Shown piece after piece: positions 9,904 through 20,835 of a DNA stretch of 64,000 nt. This DNA comes from Pyrenochaeta sp. MPI-SDFR-AT-0127. Taxonomy: Eukaryota; Ascomycota; Dothideomycetes; Pleosporales; Cucurbitariaceae. The stretch spans positions 248,001 through 312,000 of the forward strand of contig JAGTJM010000004.1 in assembly GCA_020747015.1 (NCBI GenBank), read 5' to 3'. Made by a program: the position numbers and the translations under genes. The notes under the pieces are model-generated. The model saw only the letters and a program-made list of their open reading frames with translations. It searched no databases and was not told the origin of the DNA. The stretch's first letter is position 1. Each line of letters opens with the position of its first letter.

Positions 9904-12802
9904 TTACCTAGTACAAAATTTCAGAAAAGTAATATGACCTGAAGCATTCCCTAGACAGACAGCATCTTTGTGAACTTTAGAACAGCTCGGTCGATATTCA
10001 GAAGGTAGCCACAATAACCGCCGTTGATCTAAAGTGATCCACTGATCTTGTACGAAGATATGAGGCACCTGCGTTCTTTGAAATGAAAATGATGGTATGG
10101 TAGGAGGAAATAAAGGAATATCGCCTCGATTTATATAAAGATACTGGCCGTCTGGCGAGAAGGCAATAGAGGTGACCCTGCTAGTATGGCCCTCAAGCAC
10201 GCTGCGGCAGGATCCAGTTGCAACCTCCCACAGCCGCACTGTCTCATCATAAGAGCCTGATGCGACTAGTTGGCCCACTGGCGAGAAGGCGATAGAGGTG
10301 ACCCCGTCAGTATGGCCCTCAAGCACGCTGCGGCAGGATCCAGTTGCAACCTCCCATAGCCGCACTGTCTCATCATGAGAGCCTGATGCGACTAGTTGGC
10401 CGTCTGGCGAGAAGGCGATAGAGGTGACCCCGCTAGTATGGCCCTCAAGCACGCTGCGGCAAGCATCCCAGTCATCTTCCCTGGTCTTTGACAGCATCTT
10501 GATCCAACCCGGCATTTCCCCTACGAAAGCTTTCCGTACTCTACTCGTCTCTGGGGCAAAGATAAGGGCTGAGAAATATATCTGTAGGGGAGCAACATCA
10601 AGTATGTGTCGGAACCGTAGGGTGAATCGTCGAGCGTCTTGGAGGAATGGGTGTAGAGTACTGTTTGATGACTGTATCGCATGTTAGAAACGTTCTATAG
10701 CAAGGGGGAAAGACCTTACATCAACCAGCGTACAAAGCGTTTCTATCAAATAAGCACATTTGTTCGTCTCTCCGACCAGGCTCATCGCTTCGAGCCAGTG
10801 GAGGAAGTGCTTCTGCAGGAATATCTCTGTAGAGTCCTTGTCGCTGATCTGATGCTGGCTCTGTTTGAGATGATACACCCAATAACGGCAAGCGTACTGC
10901 AACTCAGGTGGTAAAGAGGTTGCAATTGTTCCTTCGTCGACCTCGTTTCTCAGAATTCCTGGCTCTAACTTGCACATGTTCTGTCGCAAGCCGTTCGGGC
11001 CGGACATAAGGCTAAGGCAACGAGATGCTAGCCTCTCATGTCTTGCTCTTTCATCCACCCAGAATGGGCTCTTCCCCATTTTGGACGTATCGACGAGAAA
11101 TTCCCGAAAGGACAGATGTAAGAGGCGCACTGGCTTATCGTCGCGGTCCGGTATACTTAATACAGAATGTAGGGAGTCCAGTCGGCAACTGATGTCATCC
11201 ATGGGTATCTGAAGGAGGTGGGCAAGCGACACAGGCGAAAGTGGAGTCTCAAGAACAACTATACTCCCTACTATTTCCTGGAACTCGCGTTCCCATCTCT
11301 CTCTACCGTCATCATCCTCCTCATCAAACAGCTGGCTGAGGATAGGAAGATAGGTCGCGTCAAGTTTGGAGATTTTCGCTTTTTGATACTGTAGAATGAT
11401 CTCTAGGCGCTTCCTAGGATTATCTCGCCGATCGCTGATATATCGACAGGCGGTAGCAGCAAAGATGAATAATGGAACAGCTTGTGTAACCAGGGCATCC
11501 ACTTGACTCTTACTAGGCCAGTCCAGTGGGAGTGAGCGCTGCTCTTGTATTTGTCCCAGTTCATACTCAAGATAGACGCGTATGTCGTGTTGAATCGTTT
11601 GCTTTGCGACTTGGTGCAGAATTAGGTCCTCGTATGTGCCATTAGGCATTTGTTTGAATCCCAGGCGTATATGCAGCTCAGGCCGGCTTGTTACGAAAAC
11701 CCGCAATGATACCGACTTCAAATCCTTCGTTCGCGAAAGGAGCTGGAGGATCACTCTTATGTCACTATCTCGCTCGCATTCATCCAACGCATCTATGACA
11801 ATAAGTAATACTAAGGCTGGTAGTTGCGCCACGTCTAAGAGTGGCTGCAGGATCAGCTTTTCAAATTGATCCTTCAGAGCCTTCTCAGAAATGGCCGGAT
11901 CAGCCTCAATTGCCTTCTTGACTCCTGATCCTAGCTTTGCTACACGGGAAGCCAGCTGTGTAGCAACTGTGGTGAAGAATCGCGTGGCGTTGCCACGCTC
12001 GCCCTCGCCTCTCTTGAAGAAGAAGCTGGCGCCAAGTTGTCGTTGGTCAGCAAACGTCCGGGCGACAGTACGAGCAATTGTAGACTTTCCTGTGCCTGCC
12101 GCGCCGTTTAGCCAGAATATGGCTTTGCCGTTATTGTCGTGCGCCCATCCTTGTATGTGATGTAGCAGGTCAGTACGAGTGTTTGGGAGGCATGTGGGGT
12201 TATGTTCGTCTATGTGGGAGTCAAAGGAAGCTCCTTTTGCAGTAGGCAGTCTTGCTAGATCTATTTTTGATAGGAGCGTGTCGGTCTTCTTGTCAACAAG
12301 GTTCAACTTCTGATCAACGCAAACAATAAGCGCTCTATACAATTGTCAGCTTTCGGTTGTTTTGTCAAGCGTCTATAGCTTACGTTTGATCGATTTGAAG
12401 CGCGAGACTGAAAGTATGCTTGTACTGCTCAAGACTAGCAATCATCTTCTCTATCTGCGTGCTGGAAAACGGCCACTTTAGGGCTCGGAGGCCAACTCGT
12501 TGCATCGTTTTACGGCCTCGGCCGGGCTCGAGTTGAGCTTTGAGCCCCTGCAATTGCTGGTGACATTCTGCTAGTGAGTTTACCAGCTCGCGTGTAGTTG
12601 AGAGCTGCGACTTGTCCTGCTTATCTAAAAGTTGTTGAAGCTTCTCAAGGGCATTCTTAATATCGGTCACCTTTTGTTGAAGGCGTTCAATGTCGTTCTT
12701 TGCGTCCTTGACAGCGACTGAGTACTGAAAGCAGAGGGACGCGACCTTGGCGGATATGTTGACAACGGCTATCACGCTTGCCGCTCCCGAAAGGCCATCC
12801 AT
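9904..12802 (-). CDS. STAND NTPase: HeLo-like N-terminal domain, NACHT, WD40 repeats (fungal NLR)
   Basis: A fungal NLR-type signalling protein of the class that controls non-self recognition and regulated cell death. Exons on the minus strand are 12802-12384, 12334-10720 and 10671-9904, giving 933 residues in continuous phase. Residues 1-140 form the helical N-terminal domain common to fungal STAND proteins (starts MDGLSGAASVIAVVNISAKV). The NACHT domain has Walker A GAAGTGKSTIA near residue 217 and Walker B LLIVIDALDE near 315. WD40 units begin near residues 752, 794 and 836, each 42 residues with the core SIAFSPDGQLVASGS and DETVRLWEVATGSC. The third breaks off after SPDGQYLY, followed by a family-typical C-terminal tail (WLPSEYRPSCS, LGNASGHITFLKF). 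Two full units plus a partial are too few for a seven-blade propeller, which suggests a contracted array. Which cell-death effector it triggers cannot be told. Confidence 0.9.
10152..10462 (-). repeat. 126-bp tandem repeats encoding WD40 units
   Basis: Two full units (10152-10277 and 10278-10403) and the start of a third (10404-about 10460) recur at exactly 126 bp, equal to 42 codons. By eye the two full units differ at about 8 of 126 positions, and the third matches over its first ~56 bases with about 2 differences. Several differences change residues right after the conserved Gly-His-Thr and in the SGSxDE loop, positions known to vary in the HET-E/HET-D family. Confidence 0.9.
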
Positions 12803-13908
12803 GATGCGATCTGTGGCCAGGGCGGTAGCGGATGTTGTGGATATGTGGAAGCTCCTGCGTAAGTCCGCACGAGGGCGACACCGCTCTGTTGGTGTCAGAG
12901 TGGTCGCCGTTCATCTTGAATGCGGCGAGGCTGAAGAGGCCGCAGAGCTGATCTTTGCCTGCATTGTCAACGTGGACAGGCAGAGCTTAGCCACAGTACT
13001 GTTGCAAGGCTGAAGACAAAGTATGGAGCCATACCGGATGCAGCTAGTCACATATTAGCAAAGGTAGGATGCAACGAACTGGGGCAAAGGCGGCGTGTTA
13101 GCAACGGGGAAAAGATTACGCTGATTGGGGGATTTTGGTCAAAGGTAACTACTCCGGTAGCAATTCCGGCATCAATCATGCTCCATCCGCAACCCAACGG
13201 TTAATTGTTACTTCTTGCCCGTGTTATTGCATTTGTCTCAATTCGATAAGTATGCTTGAGGGGTCACGACAGTAATGCAAGCCTGGTGATAGTCTTCAGG
13301 CGCACGAGGGACTTTTTTTTTGAAAGTAGACCGTTCACAAATCATGCAATGAGGCCTCCACATAGATTCAATTTTATGTGAGCAGCGTTATAGCATTTCA
13401 AGAATTAGTCTTAGCATATGATCTGAGGTTGAAGTGATTACATTGAAGACGTGTCGACAAGCCTTATGGCTGTAGATTCGAAGTACCCGTGGCCTGTTTC
13501 GTTATGGCGGTTGTTCCTTTAGGGGTGGACGTCATATGGTTCCATGTATATGAATGGACTAGGAACATGTGCGTCCCATGCTTTTCATACCTTAATACCC
13601 GATAAAACTACTGCTCACTGATTCATATGGCCCGATCTCAGCTACTACAGCATGAACATGACAGCACCCAAATGATTTCCTGAATGTATAACCCAACATA
13701 GGTTTTAGAAACCCACAAATGCTACACCAGCACAACCGCTGCCCCCTACCGAGCTCAGCCCTGTATAATAAGCTTGTGCTTTGCAACATCAACATTATCG
13801 AAATACATCAAGAGGCTCCAAGTTCAGTGAGCGGATTGCTCACAGCATTTCCGATCGCAAGCGGTCCATCAGGTTGTGAAGAGTCCGAAGGCCCGCCTGC
13901 TCTTCTAG
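12803..13908. other. Intergenic, between the STAND gene and the F-box-like gene
   Basis: About 1.1 kb upstream of the STAND start codon and downstream of the F-box-like stop. A run of nine T lies near 13313-13321. Short open frames at 12747-13013 and 13592-13795 show no recognisable motif. It presumably contains the STAND promoter. Confidence 0.35.
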
Positions 13909-16218
13909 TCAATCATTTCGATCAAACTTGAGCTTTTTGCTCATCTGCTCCTCCTCGTCAAGGTCTTCGCTCTCTTGCCTCTTCCTCTTCTCAATTTTTT
14001 CGCTTTCCTTCCGTAGCCAGAACCGGTGAGAGGGTATTTCTCTGTCCTTAATTTGCTCTTCTGTAATTTCTTTCTCTTCGCGCTCTTGCGCGCTCAGCCC
14101 AGGATTCGGTATGGCAAGGTTGAGTGGCTTGTCGTCGAGGCGGAAGAAAACGCGCTGCACGAACTTCGTCCTCCTTCGCTTCTGAGAAAAATGGTAGCGA
14201 ATAGCGTTGGGGCGGAACGGGAAGTAGCTACTGAAAAGCGTAGAGTCTGCGCCTTGCTCTTCTACCTCGAGCATCTGCCATCGATCATCCGCAAGTAAAC
14301 CGCCGAGTTCACCCTTGCCCCAATCATCATAGATCTCGGTTGGGACGTTTGCAATGAGCTTTTTCAGGTTCTTGAATTGTGATGCGTACCGTGACCAGAA
14401 GCGGCGCCATCCAACCATCTCGCGCTCCATAAGGGCCTTTTCGGCCGGCGTAGGGCGCTTGGCCACACGCAACCATCCACCAACTCCTGGGACATCAGCA
14501 GGATACTGAATGGTGAGTTCGTCCACCATAGATGCGATGGGAGTCAGATTAAAGGATGCTTGGGTTGGAAGGAGAACTTCGCGCTTGTCGTCATCTTCGC
14601 CAACGAAACTTTTGTAGTCGCCAAAGTATAGACTACCATCTAGACCTGAAGAAGGGCATAAGTTGGCGCGGTCGCCAATCGAGATACGGATAGGTATGTT
14701 TAGACCCCTCAAGGTTGACACCATTGTTTGGATTCGAGAGAGCACCTCGGGTTTGGGAAGGAATGTCCTGTGCAGTTCGAGGTTGGCTGGAAAGACATCG
14801 CACATCATGCTTTCCCATGCAAGTATTGGTTTCCATTCACATTTCTGCGTTAACCAGCGCAAAGCTTCTTGCACTTCGGGTCTGGAACTGGGATCGTTTG
14901 ATGCTTGGTCGTTGTTTTGTTGCGTCATCAGGCCAAAGTGTTGCCTTCGTTGCATGACGTTGACAAGGTGGAAGGGGTGCAAGACAATGTTCTCGAGACC
15001 GCAGATAGGTTTGATGTTGATCATAGGATACTTTTTGGAGATGGTCTGGAGGCTGTGGAGGAGGTCCTCGAACGAGGCTCCGACGCCCTGGACAACGTGA
15101 TTGCCTAATACCATATGATCGCGCTCGCAAGTGTCAAAGGTCTTGTCGTCGAATGCTTCTTCCTCCTCACGATGATGGTGCCCTTGCGTTATCCTATACG
15201 GTATTGGGCCTATAACATCCCTATCGCGACGCTCCGCTATCCAAGTGTACAGACCGATCTCGACATCCGTCAAGCGAGACCATGCTGTGGCATCGGTCGA
15301 AAAGAGCGATCGATAGGGGGCATAGTCATGTACTCTTAACTTCGTCATGCTTGTCGGACAATACTTTTGCACGCCATCGACTAGACAACATACGCGTTGG
15401 TGGACCTCCCACTCGTTCCAAGTGCTGAGTCTTAATATTAGTATGTCTGAATGACCACCAGTGAGGGTCACTTACTGGAAGCCTGAATATTGCTCCCGTA
15501 TCCCAAGCGTTTTTAGCTTCTTGCAAATAGGGAAGATCATGTTCGCAACCGAGCCGCCATCTCTCCGTCTTGATATCCTAAATTTCTGCTTGAATCGATA
15601 ATCGTTGTACGAATAGCTATACTCGATGCGAGAATGCGCTGTGTAATCCGCCCAGTTTGCTACTTCCAGCTCGTCGAGTCGGCCAAACAGCTTGGGGCAA
15701 GCTCCTGCCAGCATCTTCCATGTCCATGTCTCTTCCGGCGTCCATACAAAGTCCTTGATCGCTGATATGTCTAGAGTCGTTAAAGAAGGGAGGTTTTCCT
15801 CTATCCATCGGAAGTCGTCAATGCTTGCCCAGTGAGACATGGCCAGCTTGCACACATATGCCCGATTCGAATCATTGATACTCTCTTTGAAATTTTCCCA
15901 CCGTACTGAGCCTATGCTTCTATACTTCCAGTCCCCCAGCTTTATATCCCGCACATCGCCAAACTGTATTGGGTACTTATATAGCAACTGGCACACGGTT
16001 TCGCTGTTTGCCAGACCCTTGCACGACTTCTTTAGAGTCCATGCCGCGTCCCGATCGAGGTAGTCCATGACGCACTTGAAGATGTCGTCTGGCAGCTTCA
16101 ACAACGGGCTTGACTGGGGTGTAGTATTGGGCTTCGGCATGTTGCGCGGATCGAAAGCCACGGGGCTGCATTCACGGCTAGAGTCTGAGTCTGGCATAGA
16201 GGGAAAAGGAAGCGCCAT
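13909..16218 (-). CDS. Uncharacterised F-box-like protein
   Basis: Not recognised as a named protein. Exons on the minus strand are 16218-15476 and 15424-13909 (752 residues; an upstream in-frame Met at 16242 would add eight). Near residue 40 the segment LLKLPDDIFKCVMDYLDRDAAWTLKKSC has the form of an F-box, which would link substrates to SCF ubiquitin ligases. The middle part has leucine-rich, LRR-like spacing (LPSLTTLDISAIKDFVW). The C-terminus is strongly charged and basic-acidic (KIEKRKRQESEDLDEEEQMSKKLKF), resembling a nuclear localisation signal. Such large F-box-like proteins are often lineage-restricted in filamentous ascomycetes. It lies tail-to-head with the STAND gene; a functional link is not supported by sequence. 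Confidence 0.7.
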
Positions 16219-16711
16219 GTTGAAAAACGCTAAATAACTCATCGAAATAGCTGGAGTTCATACAAATGGGCTATGGGTGCTGGAGGAAGCGGGGATCGGC
16301 GCAGGTGAAGGCTGAGGCACAGGGAAACTGTGTAACAGCAAACAGGCAGAGTTCGTGCGGTTCTGTGCCGATGATGAAAGAGCCACTGGTTGCACTGACA
16401 ATAATTGTAACCCGCAGCCGCTCCCTTAGCACCAACAATTCGTCGTGGACAACATCAGCGCGGGCGGCCGACAGCTTTGGACTGCGGAGAGGCGACGGAG
16501 GTCAAGCCGCCAAGATATTTTGTTGGTCCGACCGTTTCTGAATTCAAGCTTCTTTCACCCCTCCAAAAGCTTTCTTCCTGAATCCGCAAGACTGTCGCAA
16601 CATTTCTATTATCTTGATATCAGGCGCAAGCGCTTAGTCTATCCAGAAACAAGTCTTTGAACCCCGACTACCCGCCGTTGTCCCGGCACGTTCCAGCGCG
16701 CATCTCCCAAC
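16219..16711. promoter_or_regulatory. Shared promoter region, F-box-like gene and RPB8
   Basis: About 490 bp between divergent start codons. A pyrimidine-rich patch before the RPB8 start (near 16537-16620) is typical of fungal housekeeping promoters. No further element is named. Confidence 0.4.
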
Positions 16712-17207
16712 ATGGCTGACGCCCAGGTCTTCGAAGAGACCTTCAGCATAACCTCAATCAATAATGAGAAGTACGACCGCGTCTCACGTATCTTCGGCAC
16801 CTCGACCGACAACCAAATCACCATGACTCTCGACATAAACCACGAGCTTTTCCCAGTTCAGGTTGGCGAGACGCTCAACATGGTTCTAGCTACAACACTT
16901 TCACTCGATGGCACTTCAAAAGAGCAGAATGAGACAATGTGGAGGAGTGTGGGCAAGCACGGGGTCACGACACTAGCAGATATGTACGACTATGTTTGCT
17001 ATGGAAAAAATTACCGCATGGAGGACGGTGACGGGGATCAGATGTGAGTGTGGGCAGGAGAAACGGACCACGTCTTGTGGTTGCTAATCATGATCCAGGA
17101 AGTATTTTGCGAGTTTTGGTGGACTGCTATTGTACATGGAGGGACCATACAGGAAACTCAATGGACTGAAGATCGATAACATATACATGCTTGTCAAGCA
17201 CTCATAG
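16712..17207 (+). CDS. RPB8: RNA polymerases I, II and III common subunit RPABC3 (Rpb8)
   Basis: A shared small subunit of all three nuclear RNA polymerases, with a nine-stranded barrel fold. Exons are 16712-17043 and 17099-17207, giving 146 residues, the same length as the yeast protein. Diagnostic segments are VFEETFSITSIN at the N-terminus, YDRVSRIFG, and the C-terminal YFASFGGLLLYMEGPYRKL; the last lies entirely in the second exon. The 55-bp intron splits the Met codon before KYFASFG. The 3' end faces the Nudix gene. Confidence 0.95.
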
Positions 17208-17359
17208 TCCAGGCGGTCGCGGCGCACAACAAATAAGGACAAAATGCATGAACGGCGTTATGGGCATATGGCGGTATTGGTATCATCTGGTCTAGTCTAT
17301 TTGGCTCGGCGTATGGATACCCTAAAAGGAGTCCTTTAGATCTTCTCGTTCCTCGTCCT

Positions 17360-18304
17360 CTATAGTGTGGGGAACTCCAGCTTCCTGTGCAGTCTGCTCA
17401 CAATCTCGACGTAATCTCTCTCGTTTTCACTCGTCAGAATGCCATGGCGAACGAAGAAGTCTAGAACAACCAGTGCACAATTGGGCTTGAATTCTCCTTT
17501 CTTCATAGCCTCCTGCACCTCCTCGACTGACCATAGGTAGAACTCTTCCACTTCGTCATCGCCAGGCTTCGGTATTGTGTCTTCTGGGAGTTCAAGATCG
17601 TAGATGTACTGGCACTCTGGCTGCATCAGGTTTGTCTCTCCGCCTGCTCTCTCATCTCTGATGTACCAATACGTGACCGTACCGACTGCCTTCGCCGTAG
17701 ATCTCACCAAATCTTCTGCCAGTGAGGCTTCCTCCTCGCATTCTCTGACAAGACTCTCAAATGGTGATTCTCCAGACGCTATGCCTCCTGCAACAGCATT
17801 GTCTAGCATGCCGCCGTATGTTTGTTTTGTTCTAGCGCGTCTTGGTGTCCAGATCTTCAATTGTCCATCCTTTCGTGTATATGCTGTCAAATGCACACCA
17901 TATGTTACCACGCCCAGCAGGGGACTCGCACTGCGTTCCACATTGAACAACAACTCTTTGCCTTTCCCATATACAGCGTATAGCTCCCCTCTCCACTTAT
18001 TAAGGACCTTGAAATGCCCCGTCTCCCTTACAGCCAACAGCGTCGTTTCTACAGCTTTGGACCGCTCCTCTGCATTGTTTCCGCCCGTGAGAGTAAGGAT
18101 TCGGTCCTCGTCATTGATTTCCCAATTCGGAATCCCACGAAAGACTTCGACGACAGAAGGAAGCATGTAACCTAGCGCATAGTTGTGACCTGCTACACGG
18201 AGCTGGAAGTAGGTGTTCACTCTAGCAAGGTATTGTTCGGTATTGGACTCGGGATATGGAAAGCCATCGCATTGGCTTACTAGCTCGAGGTTTGAGAGGG
18301 ACAT
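17360..18304 (-). CDS. DUF4743-Nudix hydrolase (yeast YJR142W / Tnr3 C-terminal type)
   Basis: A single-exon protein of 314 residues. The first ~110 residues are the DUF4743 region usually fused to this Nudix subgroup. The Nudix box is at about residues 168-190 (GGIASGESPFESLVRECEEE), with the REcEEE core present. Characterised relatives hydrolyse oxidised thiamine diphosphate derivatives, a housecleaning role; fission yeast Tnr3 carries the same module fused to thiamine pyrophosphokinase. Here no kinase domain is attached. Start is the first Met of the frame, next to the divergent promoter shared with the TYW2 gene. Confidence 0.88.
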   Translation of the reverse strand: MSLSNLELVSQCDGFPYPESNTEQYLARVNTYFQLRVAGHNYALGYMLPSVVEVFRGIPNWEINDEDRILTLTGGNNAEERSKAVETTLLAVRETGHFKVLNKWRGELYAVYGKGKELLFNVERSASPLLGVVTYGVHLTAYTRKDGQLKIWTPRRARTKQTYGGMLDNAVAGGIASGESPFESLVRECEEEASLAEDLVRSTAKAVGTVTYWYIRDERAGGETNLMQPECQYIYDLELPEDTIPKPGDDEVEEFYLWSVEEVQEAMKKGEFKPNCALVVLDFFVRHGILTSENERDYVEIVSRLHRKLEFPTL

Positions 18305-18686
18305 CTTGGATTGATAGTGATACTAGGCGATTATTTCGATGAAGAAAGAACGCTGCGAGCTTAGCACGCTTAAGAGCTGCGTCGTTTCATAGCTCTCGTT
18401 GGAGAACTAGTGGGGGCGGGGCAATTAATCGGACAACAGCTCTCCATGCCCAGCCTCAAGGAACTACAAAGAGAACAGCTAATAATCTTGTAATAGAGTG
18501 CGGTATATAGATAGATCAAGCTCTATCATTGCGCCTCGTCAAAGCCGGAGAGTTTCGGACCAGTTTCAAGTATTGTAGCTGCCTAGCCTAGCGGTCTAAT
18601 ATTGACACTACGATGATTGTACCACTTGTGCTTCTCCCTTCCCAGCATGAACAGCAGCGAAAACTACCAGCATCAAGGAATACACC
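18305..18686. promoter_or_regulatory. Shared promoter region, Nudix gene and TYW2
   Basis: About 380 bp between divergent start codons. I see no named element; it should contain both promoters. Confidence 0.4.
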
Positions 18687-20735
18687 ATGAATAGTCGGGA
18701 AGAAAAGGAACTTGTCTACAAAACAGTTGTTCTCATTGTGCCCAAGCAGCATGTCAAGGCTGTCAAGGTAGCTTTGGAACAGTCAAGCATATTTGACCGA
18801 ACAAGCAAAGTCAGTCTCGCAATTCAACAACAGGAAGGAAGCTATATCAGTGCCACATCCGAAGGCTTGAAAGAAAGGTCTACTGCATTGGACGCAGGCG
18901 ACCCGCAAAGGAACACCGCGACATCAGTCCCTGAAGCGTTGCCAGCACTTCCAGCAACTTCTGTACGGTTTCCTGTGCTGAAGTTTGACGTAGTCAGTGG
19001 CCAGTACGTGGATCCAGCGGTACTGGAAGAGAGGCGGAATCTCCACACCACTTATGAGTTTCCAGCTCTGAAATTCGACGTGGTCAGTGGCGAGTACGTG
19101 GATCCAAAGGTGTTGGAAGAAAGAAACAATCCAGAAGCTGCTTCACAATCTTCTCATCTTAAATTTGACGCTACCACTGGCCAATATACAGATCCTGAGC
19201 CTAACCCCCAATTTCCCACCTTGAAGTTCGATGTGGCTACTGGCGAGTACGTTGATCCGTCCATACTGGAACAGCGGAAACAGTTTGATGCAGGTATCAA
19301 AGAGCAGCGAATGAAAGTGCCAACCACTGTCCAATATAATCTTAATGAGGAAGAAGCCGACGACACATCGCGCGCGCAACACGACCAAGAACTCAAATCA
19401 AAATTACTTGAGGATCTTAATCTGAGTCATTTATACCAGGATATATCAATATCATATCAAATTCTTCGTTCCAGCGAAATTACTCCAACAGCAAACCGGA
19501 ATCCACTTCACAGAGCACTCAACGATGCCCTCAATACTGCCTGGGACGATACACTTACGAGTCTGGATCTAACGACTGATCTGCTTGTATCCTCGTTTCC
19601 TGAAGCGTATTCAATCTACAAGCCAATGCTCCTCTTGCCGAACAATGCATTTTCTTCTGAGCCCTGGACGAAACTTCTATCAACTCATCCCCTAAGCTCC
19701 GATCTCTTACAATCAGTATGGAAACATATTGCTGAAGCACTAGACGCCACACATATCGCGATCAACTCGCCTATTCCACTACAAACAAGCACCTCCCAAG
19801 CCCAGGATGACGCCAACGTAGAAAACCAAGAGAATATTCTCCGGAGTCCAGTAAACATCACTCCTATATACGGAGACTTTGGACCATCGCCAACACGCCA
19901 AACTCTCTCTTCACCCACTTCATCAGACTTCGCCTCCGCACTTTGGGTCTCAACCACCCAAAACGGCATCCACCAAACCTGGGCTCCGCTGTACACCATG
20001 TTCTCGCGCGGCAACATACGTGAAAAGACTCGAATTCTGAACTTGCCCTCTGTGACATCGGACTTTGGCGTTCCCTCCACTGCCGTCGATTTATATGCTG
20101 GGATAGGCTATTTTGCATTCTCGTACAAGAAGGGCGGTGCAGGCCGGAAGAATGGTATTGAACGAGTTCTGTGCTGGGAGCTAAATCCATGGTCTGTCGA
20201 GGGACTAAGACGGGGTGCGGAGATGAATGGGTGGACGAGCAGGATAATCAAACAAGAAGACGTGCCGACTACAGATGCAGAGTGGAAACCCTGGGTGTCC
20301 GCATTGGTGAACAGTGGTGAAACAGGGAAAAGAGAGGATTTCTGGATCTTCCAGATGAGCAACGAGTATGCGTTGTCTGTTATTCAGCATCTTGATTCCT
20401 CTGAACCCACACTCAAACTGTCGATTCGCCATGTAAATCTGGGTCTCCTTCCTCATTCACTACTCTCCTGGCGCTCCGCGGTCCGTATTCTAGACCCCGA
20501 TCGAGAGGGATGGATTCATGCACACGAGAATGTTGGCATACATGAGATCGATCTGAGGAGAGGAGCAGTCGAGAAAGAGTTTCAGAGGCTCTTGGATGAA
20601 TTTGATGGCGAAGCTAAGGCAGGCGAAAACGTAAGCCGAAGTACCAGACGCGCAATTGTGGAGCACGTGGAAAGAGTAAAGATGTATGCGCCGGGGGTTG
20701 TTCACTTAGTATTTGACATTCGTGTGAGCACGTAG
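18687..20735 (+). CDS. TRM12: tRNA wybutosine-synthesising protein 2 (TYW2/Trm12) with an internal repeat array
   Basis: Transfers the 3-amino-3-carboxypropyl group of S-adenosylmethionine to 4-demethylwyosine at position 37 of tRNA-Phe, the step after TYW1. One exon, 682 residues, clearly longer than the roughly 450 of typical fungal Trm12. The SAM-binding motif is AVDLYAGIGYFAF near residue 463, followed by LCWELNPWSVEGLRRGAEMNGW and the family's C-terminal region. The extra length includes four copies of a motif with core LKFDVVSGxYVDP beginning near residues 95, 125, 155 and 176. This array is not part of the TYW2 fold known to me. Residues 1-60 look like the usual N-terminus, so the array is an insertion. 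It is convergent with SEN34 (about 100 bp between stops). Confidence 0.88.
   Translation: MNSREEKELVYKTVVLIVPKQHVKAVKVALEQSSIFDRTSKVSLAIQQQEGSYISATSEGLKERSTALDAGDPQRNTATSVPEALPALPATSVRFPVLKFDVVSGQYVDPAVLEERRNLHTTYEFPALKFDVVSGEYVDPKVLEERNNPEAASQSSHLKFDATTGQYTDPEPNPQFPTLKFDVATGEYVDPSILEQRKQFDAGIKEQRMKVPTTVQYNLNEEEADDTSRAQHDQELKSKLLEDLNLSHLYQDISISYQILRSSEITPTANRNPLHRALNDALNTAWDDTLTSLDLTTDLLVSSFPEAYSIYKPMLLLPNNAFSSEPWTKLLSTHPLSSDLLQSVWKHIAEALDATHIAINSPIPLQTSTSQAQDDANVENQENILRSPVNITPIYGDFGPSPTRQTLSSPTSSDFASALWVSTTQNGIHQTWAPLYTMFSRGNIREKTRILNLPSVTSDFGVPSTAVDLYAGIGYFAFSYKKGGAGRKNGIERVLCWELNPWSVEGLRRGAEMNGWTSRIIKQEDVPTTDAEWKPWVSALVNSGETGKREDFWIFQMSNEYALSVIQHLDSSEPTLKLSIRHVNLGLLPHSLLSWRSAVRILDPDREGWIHAHENVGIHEIDLRRGAVEKEFQRLLDEFDGEAKAGENVSRSTRRAIVEHVERVKMYAPGVVHLVFDIRVST
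18969..19290 (+). repeat. Four-copy coding repeat inside TYW2
   Basis: Units start at 18969, 19059, 19149 and 19212, so the spacing is 90, 90 and 63 bp. The protein core is F-P-x-L-K-F-D-V-x-[ST]-G-x-Y-V-D-P followed by x-x-L-E-x-R in three copies. Copy 3 is the most diverged (SSHLKFDATTGQYTDP) and has a shortened tail. DNA of copies 1 and 2 is visibly related. Confidence 0.85.
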
Positions 20736-20835
20736 TGGGAATGTCAATGGGGTATCATTTAACAATAGAACAGTTCTGAGAGAGCCAGGTCGTCGAGATA
20801 CAATGTGTTTAAGTGAAGTAATAGCTCACTCCTCC

